Below, one piece after another: positions 27,549-36,836 of a DNA stretch of 64,000 bases. Numbering within the stretch: position 1 is the first letter of the stretch; each line of letters begins with the position of its first letter. The notes beneath the pieces were generated by a model, which made no database searches, was not told where the DNA came from, and saw only the letters and a list, made by a program, of their open reading frames with translations. Made by a program: the position numbers and the translations under genes. This DNA is from Nocardia neocaledoniensis (GTDB taxonomy: Bacteria > Actinomycetota > Actinomycetes > Mycobacteriales > Mycobacteriaceae): assembly GCF_003182135.1 (NCBI RefSeq), contig NZ_QGTL01000002.1, positions 434,001 to 498,000 on the forward strand. Reading direction: 5' to 3'.

Positions 27549-28904
27549 TCAGCGCGCGGGGACAGGGGGTTTCGCGTCGGTGACGGGTGGCTCGACCGGG
27601 TGGTCGTCGACCATGGTCTCCTCGTCGAAGGGCAGTTCGCGGTTCAGGACACGCTGGGTGCGGTCTGCGTCGACGGTCTTGGTCCAGGTGCCGATGAGCA
27701 GGGTGGCCACCGCGTTGCCGGAGAAGTTGGTCAGCGCGCGGGCCTCGGACATGAAGCGGTCGATGCCGACGATCAGGCCGACACCGTCGAGCAGTTCGGG
27801 CCGATGGCTCTGCAGGCCGCCGGCGAGCGTGGCCAGGCCGGCGCCGGTGACGCCCGCGGCGCCCTTCGAGGCGATGATCATGAACAGCAGCAGGCCGATC
27901 TGCTCGCCGATGCTCAGCGGCTTGCCCATCGCGTCGGCGATGAAGATCGAGGCCATGGTGAGGTAGATCGCGGTGCCGTCGAGGTTGAACGAGTAGCCGG
28001 TCGGCACGACCACGCCGACGGTGGTGCGCTCGACGCCCGCGTGCTCCATCTTCGCGACCAATCGCGGCAGCGCCGACTCCGAGGACGAGGTCGCCACGAT
28101 CAGCAGGTACTCCCGCGCCAGGTACCGGCACAGCTTGAAGATCGACACCCCCGACACCGCCCGCAGCACCACACCGAGCACGCCGAAGACGAACACCAGG
28201 CAGGTCAGGTAGAACGCGATCATCAGCGTCGCCAGCTCCACCACCGCCGACCAGCCGGTGCGCCCGACGACATTGGCGATGGCGCCGAACGCGCCGATCG
28301 GGGCCAGCCACAGGATCATCGCCAGGATCCGGAACACCAGCTTCTGCCCGAGCGCGACCGCGCGCAGGATCGGCGCGCCCGTCTCCCCCATCGCCTGCAC
28401 GGCGAACCCGACCAGCAGCGCGACGAACAGCGCCTGCAGCACGCTGCCCGCCGTCAGCGAGGACACCAGCGTGGTCGGCACGATGTTCTGGATGAAGTCC
28501 CAGGTGCCGCCCGCGCCGTGCGCCTGCTCGGCGTACTGCGCCCCGGCCCCGGCTTTCCCGGTACCCAGCCCCGACCCCGGTTCGATCAGATTGCCGACCA
28601 CGAGCCCGATGCCCAGCGCGATCGTCGACATCACCAGGAAGTAGCCGATGGCCAGCCCGCCGACCTTGCCGACGGTGGCCGCCGCGCGCACCGAACCGAT
28701 ACCGAGCACGATGGTGCAGAAGATGACGGGCGCGATCATCATCTTGATCAGATTCACGAACAGGGTGCCCAGCGGCGCCAACGACTGCCCGAATTCCGGC
28801 GCGACCCGGCCGACCACAATGCCCGCAAGGACGGCGATAATCACCGCGATGTACAGCCAGTGGGTATGGTCGCGTTTTCGTGTTGATGCGGCGGTTGTGC
28901 TCAT
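27549..28904 (-). CDS. dctA: C4-dicarboxylate:cation symporter DctA
   Basis: A ~451-aa member of the dicarboxylate/amino acid:cation symporter family, importing succinate, fumarate and malate. Diagnostic segments are SSSESALPR (re-entrant serine loop), GYSFNLDGTAIY, GAAGVTGAG and NFSGNAVAT, and about eight membrane helices. ATG 28904 is used; an upstream TTG at 28913 is possible. A palindromic CRP/GlxR-like site (28927-28944) lies 23 bp upstream, and a divergent CitA/DcuS-type two-component system follows on the other side, so catabolite control and substrate-sensing are both expected. Confidence 0.95.
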   Translation of the reverse strand: MSTTAASTRKRDHTHWLYIAVIIAVLAGIVVGRVAPEFGQSLAPLGTLFVNLIKMMIAPVIFCTIVLGIGSVRAAATVGKVGGLAIGYFLVMSTIALGIGLVVGNLIEPGSGLGTGKAGAGAQYAEQAHGAGGTWDFIQNIVPTTLVSSLTAGSVLQALFVALLVGFAVQAMGETGAPILRAVALGQKLVFRILAMILWLAPIGAFGAIANVVGRTGWSAVVELATLMIAFYLTCLVFVFGVLGVVLRAVSGVSIFKLCRYLAREYLLIVATSSSESALPRLVAKMEHAGVERTTVGVVVPTGYSFNLDGTAIYLTMASIFIADAMGKPLSIGEQIGLLLFMIIASKGAAGVTGAGLATLAGGLQSHRPELLDGVGLIVGIDRFMSEARALTNFSGNAVATLLIGTWTKTVDADRTQRVLNRELPFDEETMVDDHPVEPPVTDAKPPVPAR

Positions 28905-28926
28905 GGGGACCAATCATGAGCATGTG

Positions 28927-28944
28927 TTGTGATGCCCATCACAA
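28927..28944. promoter_or_regulatory. CRP/GlxR-type palindrome between dctA and the sensor kinase
   Basis: The 18-base perfect palindrome TTGTGATGCCCATCACAA contains TGTGA-N6-TCACA, the consensus of cAMP-receptor proteins including corynebacterial GlxR. It sits in the 79-bp space between divergent dctA and the histidine kinase, so it could control both. Confidence 0.75.
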
Positions 28945-28983
28945 TTGGTGCATAAGGTTCAGAGGATGAGGTCGGAGGGCAAG

Positions 28984-30537
28984 ATGCGAGGTCGGCGGCT
29001 GTCGCTCGCCGGACAGGCCTTCCTCTGGCAGCTGGTGGTGCTGGCGCTGATGATCGGCACCGGGACCGCCCTGGCCGTCCTCGACGCCAGGCACGACCAC
29101 GACGTGGCCACCGAGCTGAAGGTCCGCGACGTGGCCGTCACGGTCGCGCGCGCTCCGTCCACGCTGGCCGCGGTGAACTCGCCGTACCCCAGCGGCCTGC
29201 TGCAACCGACCACCGAGCGGATCCGGGTCGACACCGGGATGGATTTCATCGTGGTCATGGCGACGGACCGCACCCGCTACACCCACACCAACCCCGAACT
29301 CATCGGCAAACCGTTCATCGGCAGCATCGACGGCGCCCTGGCCGGGCAGACACTGACCGAGACCTTCACCGGCACCCTCGGTCCCTCGATCAGGGCGGTC
29401 ACCCCGGTCTACGACAGCGGCCGGGTGGTGGCGCTGGTCTCGGCGGGCGTCACCCGCGCCAAGATCAGCACCCAGGTCGCCTCCCAGCTGCCGGTGATCC
29501 TGGGGGTCTCCGCCGCCGGTCTCGCGCTGGCCGCGCTGTCGTCGTTCCTGATCAGCCGCAGGCTGCGCCGCCAGACGCACGGCCTGGCGCCCGACGAACT
29601 GCGCGCCATGTACGAGCACCACGACGCGGTGCTGCACTCGGTGCACGAGGGCCTGGTGGTGTTCGGGGCGGGCCCGGGTCCGGCCGAGGTGGTCAACGAC
29701 CAGGCGCGCACCCTGCTCGACCTGCCCGACGGCGCCGTGCACCGCAGCGACCTACCGGTCTCGCTGCGGCAGATGCGCTGGGGCGTGGTGCGCGACGAGA
29801 CCCACGTGACCACCGACCGGGTGCTGCTGGTGAACCAGGACGTCGTGAGCTGGGAGGGCAAGGCCATCGGCACGGTGCTCACCATCCGAGATCAGACCGA
29901 GCTGCGCGCAGTGCTCGGCGAGCTCGACTCGGTACGCGGCTTCGCCGAGTCGCTGCGCGCCCAGGCGCACGAGGCGGCCAACCGGCTGCACACCGTCGTC
30001 ACCATGGTCGAGCTGGGCAGGCCCGAGGAAGCCGTGGCCTTCGCGACCGCCGAACTGCAGCTCTCCCAGGTCCTGATCGACCGGCTGCTGGCCTCCGTGG
30101 GCGACGCCGCGCTGGCCGCGCTGCTGCTCGGCAAGGTCGACCAGGCCGCCGAACGCGGGGTGAGCCTGTCCATCAGCGAGGACACCGCGCTGGACTCCAC
30201 CGATCCGCTCTCCGCGCACGAATCGGTCACCCTGGTCGGCAACCTGGTCGACAACGCGATCGATGCCGCCGCGGGCACGGTCGACAAGCGCGTGGAGGTC
30301 TCGGTGCGGCACCGCGACCGGGAGCTGCTGGTCCGGGTGGCCGACAGCGGACCGGGCATGTCGGCTCAGATGTTCTCGCGCGCCGCCGAACGCGGCTACA
30401 CCACCAAGACCGATCACGCCGGCCTCGGCCTGGCGCTCGTCCACCGCCTCGTCGACCGACACGGCGGCACCATCACCACCACGGCCGCACCACACAGCGC
30501 GGTCATCGTTCGCATTCCGCTGAGGGAGAAATCATGA
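28984..30537 (+). CDS. CitA/DcuS-family sensor histidine kinase
   Basis: A ~517-aa kinase for extracellular C4-dicarboxylates or citrate. It has an N-terminal membrane helix (FLWQLVVLALMIGTGTAL), a periplasmic-type PAS/Cache domain of ~130 residues, a second helix (LPVILGVSAAGLALAALSSFL), a cytoplasmic PAS domain (LHSVHEGLVVF), and a HisKA_7TM/SPOB-like dimerisation segment LRAQAHEAANRLHTVV whose phospho-His is in AHEAANRLH. The ATPase ends in NLVDNAIDAA and GLGLALVHR. ATG 28984 has GGAGGG upstream. Its stop overlaps the response-regulator ATG. Confidence 0.92.
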   Translation: MRGRRLSLAGQAFLWQLVVLALMIGTGTALAVLDARHDHDVATELKVRDVAVTVARAPSTLAAVNSPYPSGLLQPTTERIRVDTGMDFIVVMATDRTRYTHTNPELIGKPFIGSIDGALAGQTLTETFTGTLGPSIRAVTPVYDSGRVVALVSAGVTRAKISTQVASQLPVILGVSAAGLALAALSSFLISRRLRRQTHGLAPDELRAMYEHHDAVLHSVHEGLVVFGAGPGPAEVVNDQARTLLDLPDGAVHRSDLPVSLRQMRWGVVRDETHVTTDRVLLVNQDVVSWEGKAIGTVLTIRDQTELRAVLGELDSVRGFAESLRAQAHEAANRLHTVVTMVELGRPEEAVAFATAELQLSQVLIDRLLASVGDAALAALLLGKVDQAAERGVSLSISEDTALDSTDPLSAHESVTLVGNLVDNAIDAAAGTVDKRVEVSVRHRDRELLVRVADSGPGMSAQMFSRAAERGYTTKTDHAGLGLALVHRLVDRHGGTITTTAAPHSAVIVRIPLREKS

Positions 30538-31232
30538 TCCGCGTCCTGATCGTCGAGGACGAACCGCTGATCGCGCAGGCGCACCGGGCCTACCTCGAGC
30601 GGCTCGACGGCTTCGTCACCGGCGGTGTCGCGCACACCGGACGCGACGCGCTCACGCTGGCCGCCGAGGCGATCGCCGACGGCAGGCCGTTCCACCTCGT
30701 GCTCATGGACATCGGCCTGCCCGACATCAGCGGCCTCGAGGTCGCTGCCGCGCTCAACGGTCTCGAACCGCGCCCCGACGTCATCGCGATCACCTCGGCC
30801 CGCGAACTCACCATGGTCCGCAACGCCGTCGCGCACGGCGTGGTGCTGTATCTGCTCAAGCCGTTCACCTTCGCGGCGTTCCGCGAGAAGCTGGAGCGCT
30901 ACCGCGATTTCGACACCGCCCTGCCCGCGGGCGAGGCCGCCCTGTCGCAGTACGACATCGACCGGGCCCTGGGCGCCCTGCGCACCGCCGACCAGCGGGC
31001 GGGCGCGCCGAAGGGCGTCGTCCAGCACACCCTCGAGGAGGTCTCGCGGGCCGTGCGCTCGGCCGAGGCCGGCATCACCGCCACCGATGCCGCGGCCGCC
31101 GTCGGCGTCTCGCGCATCACCGCCTGGCGTTACCTGGAGAAACTCGCCGACGACGGGCTGGCCGAGCGCCGCGCCGACTACGGCCGCGCGGGCCGTCCGA
31201 AGACCCGCTACCGCTGGCGAGCGGGGGCCTAG
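30534..31232 (+). CDS. CitB/DcuR-family response regulator
   Basis: A 232-aa response regulator translated with the kinase (ATGA overlap at 30534). The receiver has VEDEP at the N-terminus, the phospho-Asp in LVLMDIGLPD and Lys in LLKPFTF. The C-terminal domain is a winged helix with ITATDAAAAVGVSRITAWRYL, typical of DcuR/CitB-type regulators. By context it most likely activates dctA in response to dicarboxylates; this is an inference. Its end is four bases from the P450 stop on the opposite strand. Confidence 0.93.
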   Translation: MIRVLIVEDEPLIAQAHRAYLERLDGFVTGGVAHTGRDALTLAAEAIADGRPFHLVLMDIGLPDISGLEVAAALNGLEPRPDVIAITSARELTMVRNAVAHGVVLYLLKPFTFAAFREKLERYRDFDTALPAGEAALSQYDIDRALGALRTADQRAGAPKGVVQHTLEEVSRAVRSAEAGITATDAAAAVGVSRITAWRYLEKLADDGLAERRADYGRAGRPKTRYRWRAGA

Positions 31233-31236
31233 GAAC

Positions 31237-32565
31237 TCAGGACTGCCGCGCCGCGCCGGCCAGTCCGTCCGGCGACGTCTCGCGCGCGACCGGGCCGAGG
31301 TCGACCGGCATGTGTTCGAAACCGTGCAGGGTGAACAGGTTTCGCCGGGTCGGCTCGCCGCGCAAGCGCAGGTCCGGGTAGCGGGTGTAGAGGGCACGCA
31401 GCGCGTGCACCGCCTCCATCCGCGCCAGGCTCGCGCCGAGACAGGAGTGGACGCCGCTGCTGAACGCGACGTGATCCTTCAGGTTCGGGCGGTCGATGTC
31501 GAAGCGGTGCGGGTCGGGGAACACGGCCGGGTCGCGGTTGGCGCCCGCCAGCGACAGAATGACCGTGCTCCCCGGCCGCAGCCGCACGCCGTCGAGTTCG
31601 ACCGCCTCGAGCGTCTCGCGCGCGGTGGTCTGCACCGGCGGATCGAACCGCAGCGTCTCCTCCACCACGTCCGCCCAGCGATCCGGATCGCGCTGCGCGA
31701 TCGCGAGCTGCTCGGGATGGGCCGAGAGCGCGGCGACGGCGTTGCCGATCAGGTTGACCGTGGTCTCGAAACCGGCTCCCATCAACAGGCTCGCCCCGGC
31801 CTGGAGCTCGCGCAGGTTCAGATCACCCGAGACCACCAGGGTCGAGAGGATGTCGTCGCCGGGGTCCCGGCGCAGCTTGCCGATGTGCGCGGCCAGGTAC
31901 TCGTCCATCGCCTCGATGGCGACCATGGCGTCGCGGTAGGCGGACCACGGGGTGCCGATGTCCAGCAGCGGCGTCACCCGGTCGCCCCAGCGCAGGAACA
32001 TCTCCCGATCCTCGGCCGGGAAGCCGAGCATCTCGGCGATGATCGCGATCGGCACCCTGGCCGCGAAATCGGTGATCAGGTCGACCGAACCGTGCGCGGG
32101 CATCGCGTCGAGCAGCTCGGCGGTGACCACCTCCACCCGATCGCGCAGCCGGGCGATCGCGCGCGGGGTGAACGCCGAGGCCACCGGCTTGCGCATCCTG
32201 GTGTGCTCGGGCGGGTCGAGCACCAGCATCGAGGGCGGCTCGACCGGATTCGGCGGGACCGTGACCCGCGCGGCCAGCGACCGCCACGGCGCGGGCAGGT
32301 CGCCACCGAGAGCCTGACGGACCCCGAATCGGTTGTCGCGCAGGATCGCCCGGACCTGGGGATGCTCGAAGGCGGCATAGGACACCGCGGTGCGGATCAG
32401 CCCGCCGGACGCGCGCAATTCGTCGATCAGCGGATAGGGATCGTGCAGCCCACGCCGGCCGCTGAGCAGGTCGGCGAAGGGATCGCCCTTGCGGCGGCGC
32501 CAGCGCAGGATCGCGCGCGCCGCACCGTGCTCCGCCGACCATCGCAACCAATACTGCGCGATCAT
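31237..32565 (-). CDS. Cytochrome P450
   Basis: A 442-aa soluble bacterial P450. Visible motifs: the I-helix GAGFETTVNLIG (proton-delivery threonine), the K-helix EETLRF (ExxR), and the haem loop FSSGVHSCLG with the proximal Cys near residue 372. The loop has Ser-Gly-Val-His rather than the usual FGxGxHxC, which is seen in some actinobacterial CYPs. The substrate is unknown; there are no ferredoxin or reductase genes next to it. It lies downstream of the TIGR03089 gene on the same strand with a 106-bp gap. Confidence 0.92.
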   Translation of the reverse strand: MIAQYWLRWSAEHGAARAILRWRRRKGDPFADLLSGRRGLHDPYPLIDELRASGGLIRTAVSYAAFEHPQVRAILRDNRFGVRQALGGDLPAPWRSLAARVTVPPNPVEPPSMLVLDPPEHTRMRKPVASAFTPRAIARLRDRVEVVTAELLDAMPAHGSVDLITDFAARVPIAIIAEMLGFPAEDREMFLRWGDRVTPLLDIGTPWSAYRDAMVAIEAMDEYLAAHIGKLRRDPGDDILSTLVVSGDLNLRELQAGASLLMGAGFETTVNLIGNAVAALSAHPEQLAIAQRDPDRWADVVEETLRFDPPVQTTARETLEAVELDGVRLRPGSTVILSLAGANRDPAVFPDPHRFDIDRPNLKDHVAFSSGVHSCLGASLARMEAVHALRALYTRYPDLRLRGEPTRRNLFTLHGFEHMPVDLGPVARETSPDGLAGAARQS

Positions 32566-32671
32566 GGGCCACCCCTGCCGCTCTGCCGAATGGATTCCTC
32601 CACCGTACGGACTTCTCCGACAGAGCGAAACGTGTTCCAGTCGGAGTTCGACCTATACCTGGGTAGGAGCC

Positions 32672-33385
32672 TCAGCGGCGCACTGTCACGCGCTCCGTCG
32701 CGACGCGGTGTTCCAGCGCGCCCGGATCGGGGTTGACGACCTGCACCAGCGAGGCGCCTGCCACCAGCACCGCGAGGTAGCCGTCGATCAGCTCCACTGC
32801 GGTGTCCCACGGCGTGCTCGACAGCACCCGGTCACCGGCCGTGATCCCCTGCAGCGCGGCCGATTTCCTGGCGTCGACGAGCACCTCGGCGACCGCGCGC
32901 CCGTCCAGCGCGGCCCGGAACCCGCCGGGATGGAACTGGTCACCGTGCACGCGCACCGCGGTCGCGAAATCGGTGACGCCGACCGGTAGATCGCGCACCG
33001 GTGTGCCCATGGCGTCCAGCGACAGCACCGCCACCTCGTCGACACCGTCGGCGTCGTCGAGCCGGTCGGGGGTGACCAGCGCCAGGTCGGCGTCCGGATC
33101 GGGGGCGAGCACGACTTCGGTTCCCGCCCACCAGCATCCGAGCAGAACCGCGGCGGTCTGCCAGTGCGCGGGCAGCAGCACCGCGACCCGGGCGCCGGGG
33201 CTGAGCGCGAACTCGTCACGCAGCAGGTTGGCGGTCTTGGCGGCCCAGTTTGCCAGCGTCAGCCCGGACAGCTCGATGCGCGCGCCGGTGGCGTCGTCGT
33301 ACCAGGTGACGCGGGGGCCCGCGGGATCGCGTTCGAGGATCGGGTCGAGGAGGGCGTCGGTGAGGGTGGAGGTCGGCTCACGCAT
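32672..33385 (-). CDS. TIGR03089 family protein (AMP-binding-like N-terminal fragment)
   Basis: A 237-aa protein of an actinobacterial family that resembles only the N-terminal part of acyl-adenylating enzymes (VTWYDDATGARIELSGLTLANWAAKTANLL is the typical opening). The ATP-binding P-loop and C-terminal subdomain are missing, so it is unlikely to adenylate on its own. This truncated form is the normal family length, not a local deletion. Its ATG is 3 bp after the LCP gene stop, so it is probably cotranscribed with it and may act in the cell envelope. Function unknown. Confidence 0.85.
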   Translation of the reverse strand: MREPTSTLTDALLDPILERDPAGPRVTWYDDATGARIELSGLTLANWAAKTANLLRDEFALSPGARVAVLLPAHWQTAAVLLGCWWAGTEVVLAPDPDADLALVTPDRLDDADGVDEVAVLSLDAMGTPVRDLPVGVTDFATAVRVHGDQFHPGGFRAALDGRAVAEVLVDARKSAALQGITAGDRVLSSTPWDTAVELIDGYLAVLVAGASLVQVVNPDPGALEHRVATERVTVRR

Positions 33386-33388
33386 TGT

Positions 33389-34870
33389 TCAGTTCACGCA
33401 TTTCGGTCCGTTCTGGCCTGCGTCGATCGGCGGGGCTGGCGGTACTGGCGTCGCGGTCGCGGAGGACGTTCCGTCGAAATCGAACATCTCGCCGGCGGCC
33501 GAGCCCGGACCAGAGTAGTCGCTCGCCAGGACGGCGCTCACGGTATCCGCCGACAGCGACGGGTCCGCGATCACCGGGAGACCGCCCAGTGCCTCGGCGA
33601 CCGCGGCCGCCTTCGGATCCTCGGCGTCGACGGCGAGCACCCGGCTCGAACTGACGCTTCCCCCGGTGTAGTTCCCCACCAGTCCCTCGCGGAAACCCTT
33701 CCCCGTCAGGGCCGTCGACACCTTGGCCGCCAGGCCCGTCGCGCCGCCGGCGTTGAACACGCTCACCGTGACCGTCGACGGGTCGACCTTCGGCTCGTCG
33801 TCCTTCGGCTTCTCGTCACCGACCAGCCCGGCGACGTAGTCCTGCACCGCCTTGGGCTCCACCCGCACCACCGATTCGCCCGCCGAGGTCATGGAGTTGA
33901 GGTCGGCCACCGGGATGGTGTCGAACTCCACCTTGCCGCCGGAGAGATCTTTGAGCTGCTGCAGGAACGCCAGCACGTCCCAGCCCTCGTCGAGGACGAC
34001 GGTCCGGCCGACGGCCTCGCTGATCTCGCTCAGCTTGCCGGGATTGGCCAGGATCTTGGCGTTGAGCAGCTGGCCGACCAGCTGTGCCATGAACACCTGC
34101 TGACGCACGATGCGGTCGATGTCACCGCGCGGCAGTCCGTGCCGTTGCCGCACGAAGCTCAACGCCTGCTGGCCGTCGAGGCGCTGCTGTCCGGCGGGGA
34201 AGTCCGCACCCGACATGTATTCGTCGACCGCGTTGTTCAGGCACACCTCCACCCCGCCGACGGCATCGGTGAGCAGCACGAACCCGAGCAGGCTCACCTC
34301 GGCGTAGTGGTCGACGGTGATGCCGGTGAGCGAGGCCACCGACTTGATCAGCGCGGTGCGGCCCGCCTTGGTGGAATCGCGTTCGGCGTCGGCCTCGGAG
34401 GCGCCCTTGTCCAGCAGCTTCGCCCGCTCGGTCTCCTTGGTGGCGCCGTAGGCGGAGTTGATCTTGCCCTTGCCCTGGCCGGGGATGTCGACGTAGGAGT
34501 CGCGCGGGATCGAGATCGCGGTGGCCGAGCGGCCGTCGTTGGGCACCCGGACCAGCACGACGGTGTCGGTGTTGGTGCCCACCTCGTCGCCCGCGTGCAG
34601 CATGGCGCGCTCGGCGGAGGTCAGCGGGTTGCCGTGGGCGTCGGTGCGGCTGTCGACGCCGACGAGCAGGATGTCGACCGCGCCGTCGCGGCCGCCGCCG
34701 AGCCCGAGGCCGCCGATGCGGTCGATGTTGGCGATCAGATTGTCGACGCTGCGCCAGGCGAAGCCGGTGAGAGCCAGCACCAGGACCGCCGCGATCGCCA
34801 CCATCACTTTCGCGGGGCCGAAGGCGCCAACGGGTGTGGCCACCGTCGGTGGTCGGGTCGACTCTCGCAT
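33389..34870 (-). CDS. LytR-CpsA-Psr (LCP) family cell-wall ligase
   Basis: A 493-aa membrane-anchored LCP enzyme, which transfers arabinogalactan precursors from decaprenyl pyrophosphate to peptidoglycan in mycolate actinobacteria. There is one N-terminal membrane helix (VMVAIAAVLVLALTGFAW), the LCP domain with its pyrophosphate-contacting segments DILLVGVDSRTD, TAISIPRDSYVDIPG, and RQRHGLPRGDIDR, and a LytR C-terminal domain from about residue 380 (VTVSVFNAGGATGLAAKV). ATG 34870 has AGAGGA upstream. It is divergent from rmlD-wbbL, which make the rhamnose linker it would handle. Confidence 0.93.
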   Translation of the reverse strand: MRESTRPPTVATPVGAFGPAKVMVAIAAVLVLALTGFAWRSVDNLIANIDRIGGLGLGGGRDGAVDILLVGVDSRTDAHGNPLTSAERAMLHAGDEVGTNTDTVVLVRVPNDGRSATAISIPRDSYVDIPGQGKGKINSAYGATKETERAKLLDKGASEADAERDSTKAGRTALIKSVASLTGITVDHYAEVSLLGFVLLTDAVGGVEVCLNNAVDEYMSGADFPAGQQRLDGQQALSFVRQRHGLPRGDIDRIVRQQVFMAQLVGQLLNAKILANPGKLSEISEAVGRTVVLDEGWDVLAFLQQLKDLSGGKVEFDTIPVADLNSMTSAGESVVRVEPKAVQDYVAGLVGDEKPKDDEPKVDPSTVTVSVFNAGGATGLAAKVSTALTGKGFREGLVGNYTGGSVSSSRVLAVDAEDPKAAAVAEALGGLPVIADPSLSADTVSAVLASDYSGPGSAAGEMFDFDGTSSATATPVPPAPPIDAGQNGPKCVN

Positions 34871-35035
34871 CGTGCATCCTCTCGACGAACTCCGCGCCCA
34901 GCTCCGCATCTCCCCCGGCAAACCCCGCCATCTCGCGCACCCGGGCTCGTCCGCCGAAACCGGCCATCACAGGCTAACCAACAGTTACCACACTCGGGCC
35001 GAACCGCAGGTGTCCCGGCGTGCCAGACTTGCCGC

Positions 35036-35893
35036 GTGAACGCCGATTCCCCCGCCCCCACTCGCCTGATCGTAACCGGAGCGCGCGGGCTGCTGGGGCG
35101 CGAGATCCTGCGGCTCGCGCCGCAGGCAACGGGGCTGGCCAGAGCCGATCTGGACATCACCGACCGGGCCGCCGTCGACGCGGCCCTCACGCCGGGCGCG
35201 GTGGTGCTCAACTGCGCCGCCTACACCGCCGTGGACGCCGCCGAAACCGATCGCGAGGCCGCCTTCGCCGCGAACGCGACCGGACCGGCGGTGCTGGCTG
35301 CCGCCTGTGCCGCCGCGGGCGCCCGGCTGATCCAGGTGTCCACCGACTACGTCTTCCCCGGCACGGCGCGCGCACCCTACGAACCGGACGACCCCACCGG
35401 CCCCGCCACCGTCTACGGGCAGTCGAAGCTCGCGGGTGAACAGGCAGTACTCGAGCTGTGCCCCGCCGCCCAGGTCGTCCGGACCGCCTGGGTGTACTCC
35501 GGTGTCGAGGGGGATTTCGTCGCCACCATGCGCAGGCTGGAGGCCGAGCGCGACACCGTCACCGTGGTCGACGACCAGGTGGGCTCACCCACCCGCGCCG
35601 CCGACCTGGCCGCCGCGCTGCTGGAACTCACCACCCGCCCCGACGCGCCCCGCGTCCTGCACGCCACCAACGCGGGCACCGCCACCTGGTTCGACCTGGC
35701 CCGCGCGGTCTTCGGCGAGCTCGGCGCAGACCCCGCCCGGGTGCTGCCGTGCACCTCGGACGCCTTCCCCCGACCTGCCCCGCGCCCGGCCTATTCGGTG
35801 CTCTCCCCGGCGGTCTGGAACGCGGCCGGGCTCACTCCGTTGCGTTCCTGGGAATCCGCGCTGACCGACGCACTGCGGCCGGTGTCCGGCTAG
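35036..35893 (+). CDS. rmlD: dTDP-4-dehydrorhamnose reductase
   Basis: A 285-aa extended SDR enzyme that performs the last step of dTDP-L-rhamnose synthesis; rhamnose is part of the linker joining arabinogalactan to peptidoglycan. The NAD(P)H loop is VTGARGLLGRE, the catalytic pair is Y and K in VYGQSKLAGE, and QVSTDYVFPG carries the catalytic Thr. GTG 35036 gives the family length and puts the Rossmann loop at residue 13. It is followed 11 bp later by the rhamnosyltransferase wbbL, with which it forms an operon. Confidence 0.95.
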   Translation: MNADSPAPTRLIVTGARGLLGREILRLAPQATGLARADLDITDRAAVDAALTPGAVVLNCAAYTAVDAAETDREAAFAANATGPAVLAAACAAAGARLIQVSTDYVFPGTARAPYEPDDPTGPATVYGQSKLAGEQAVLELCPAAQVVRTAWVYSGVEGDFVATMRRLEAERDTVTVVDDQVGSPTRAADLAAALLELTTRPDAPRVLHATNAGTATWFDLARAVFGELGADPARVLPCTSDAFPRPAPRPAYSVLSPAVWNAAGLTPLRSWESALTDALRPVSG

Positions 35894-35904
35894 GCTGCCC
35901 AGTC

Positions 35905-36801
35905 GTGAACGCAGCCGAATCCGCGGCCCCTGCTGGCCTTGCCGTCGTCACGGTGACCTACTCACCTGGCGAGCACCTCGAGCACTTCATCACCACCCTG
36001 GCCGACGCCACCAGCGAGAAGCCGCAGGTCATCCTGGCCGACAACGGCTCCACCGACGGTGTGCCCGAACTCGTCGCCGAGGCCAACTCGCACGTGCGGC
36101 TGCTGCGCACCGGGGGCAACATCGGCTACGGCGGCGCGATCAACCGCGCGGTCGCCGAGATCGACCCCTCCATCGAGTTCGTGATCCTGGCCAACCCGGA
36201 CATCCGCTGGGGCGTCGACTCCATCGACAAGATGCTCGAGGCCGCCGAGCGCTGGCCCCGGGCGGGCGCGTTCGGGCCGATGGTCCGCGAGCCCGACGGC
36301 AGCATCTATCCCTCCGCGCGCCGGGTCCCCGGTCTGGCCGACGGCGCCGGGCACGCGATCCTCGGCACGATCTGGCCGAAGAACCCCTGGTCGGTGCGCT
36401 ACCGCCAGGAGAACGAGGAGATCTCCGAGCGGGTCGTCGGCTGGCTGTCCGGCTCCTGCCTGCTGGTGCGCCGGGCCGCGTTCGACACCATCGACGGCTT
36501 CGATTCGCGCTACTTCATGTACATGGAGGACGTGGACTTCGGTGACCGCATGGGCAAGGCGGGCTGGCACAATGTGTTCGTCCCCGACGCCGAGGTGACC
36601 CACGCCAAGGGTCACGCCGCGGGCAAGCATCCCGAGCTGATGCTGCCCGCCCACCACGCCAGCGCCTACCGATTCCAGGCCGACCGGCATCCGCACTGGT
36701 GGCAGGCGCCGTTGCGGGGCGCGCTGCGCGCCGGACTTGCGGTTCGCTCCCGGATTGCGGTTCGATCGGCGCTGCGCGAGAAAGCGCGAACCGGCGCCTG
36801 A
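35905..36801 (+). CDS. wbbL: Rhamnosyltransferase WbbL (arabinogalactan linker)
   Basis: A 298-aa GT2 glycosyltransferase that adds L-rhamnose to GlcNAc-PP-decaprenol, the second step of linker assembly. Motifs: VVTVTYSPGEHL at the N-terminus, ILADNGSTDG, RTGGNIGYGGAINRA, the metal-binding ILANPDIRW, and CLLVRRAAFDTIDGFD with FMYMEDVDFGDR. GTG 35905 follows rmlD by 11 bp and gives the mycobacterial length. There is no membrane helix, so it is a peripheral enzyme at the inner face of the membrane. Confidence 0.95.
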   Translation: MNAAESAAPAGLAVVTVTYSPGEHLEHFITTLADATSEKPQVILADNGSTDGVPELVAEANSHVRLLRTGGNIGYGGAINRAVAEIDPSIEFVILANPDIRWGVDSIDKMLEAAERWPRAGAFGPMVREPDGSIYPSARRVPGLADGAGHAILGTIWPKNPWSVRYRQENEEISERVVGWLSGSCLLVRRAAFDTIDGFDSRYFMYMEDVDFGDRMGKAGWHNVFVPDAEVTHAKGHAAGKHPELMLPAHHASAYRFQADRHPHWWQAPLRGALRAGLAVRSRIAVRSALREKARTGA

Positions 36802-36836
36802 GCAGGTACCGGTCCACTGTGAACAGGGGAAACTCG

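Noticed and set aside
32672..33385. Truncated pseudogene of an acyl-CoA synthetase
   Set aside because: The short form is the normal length of the TIGR03089 family.
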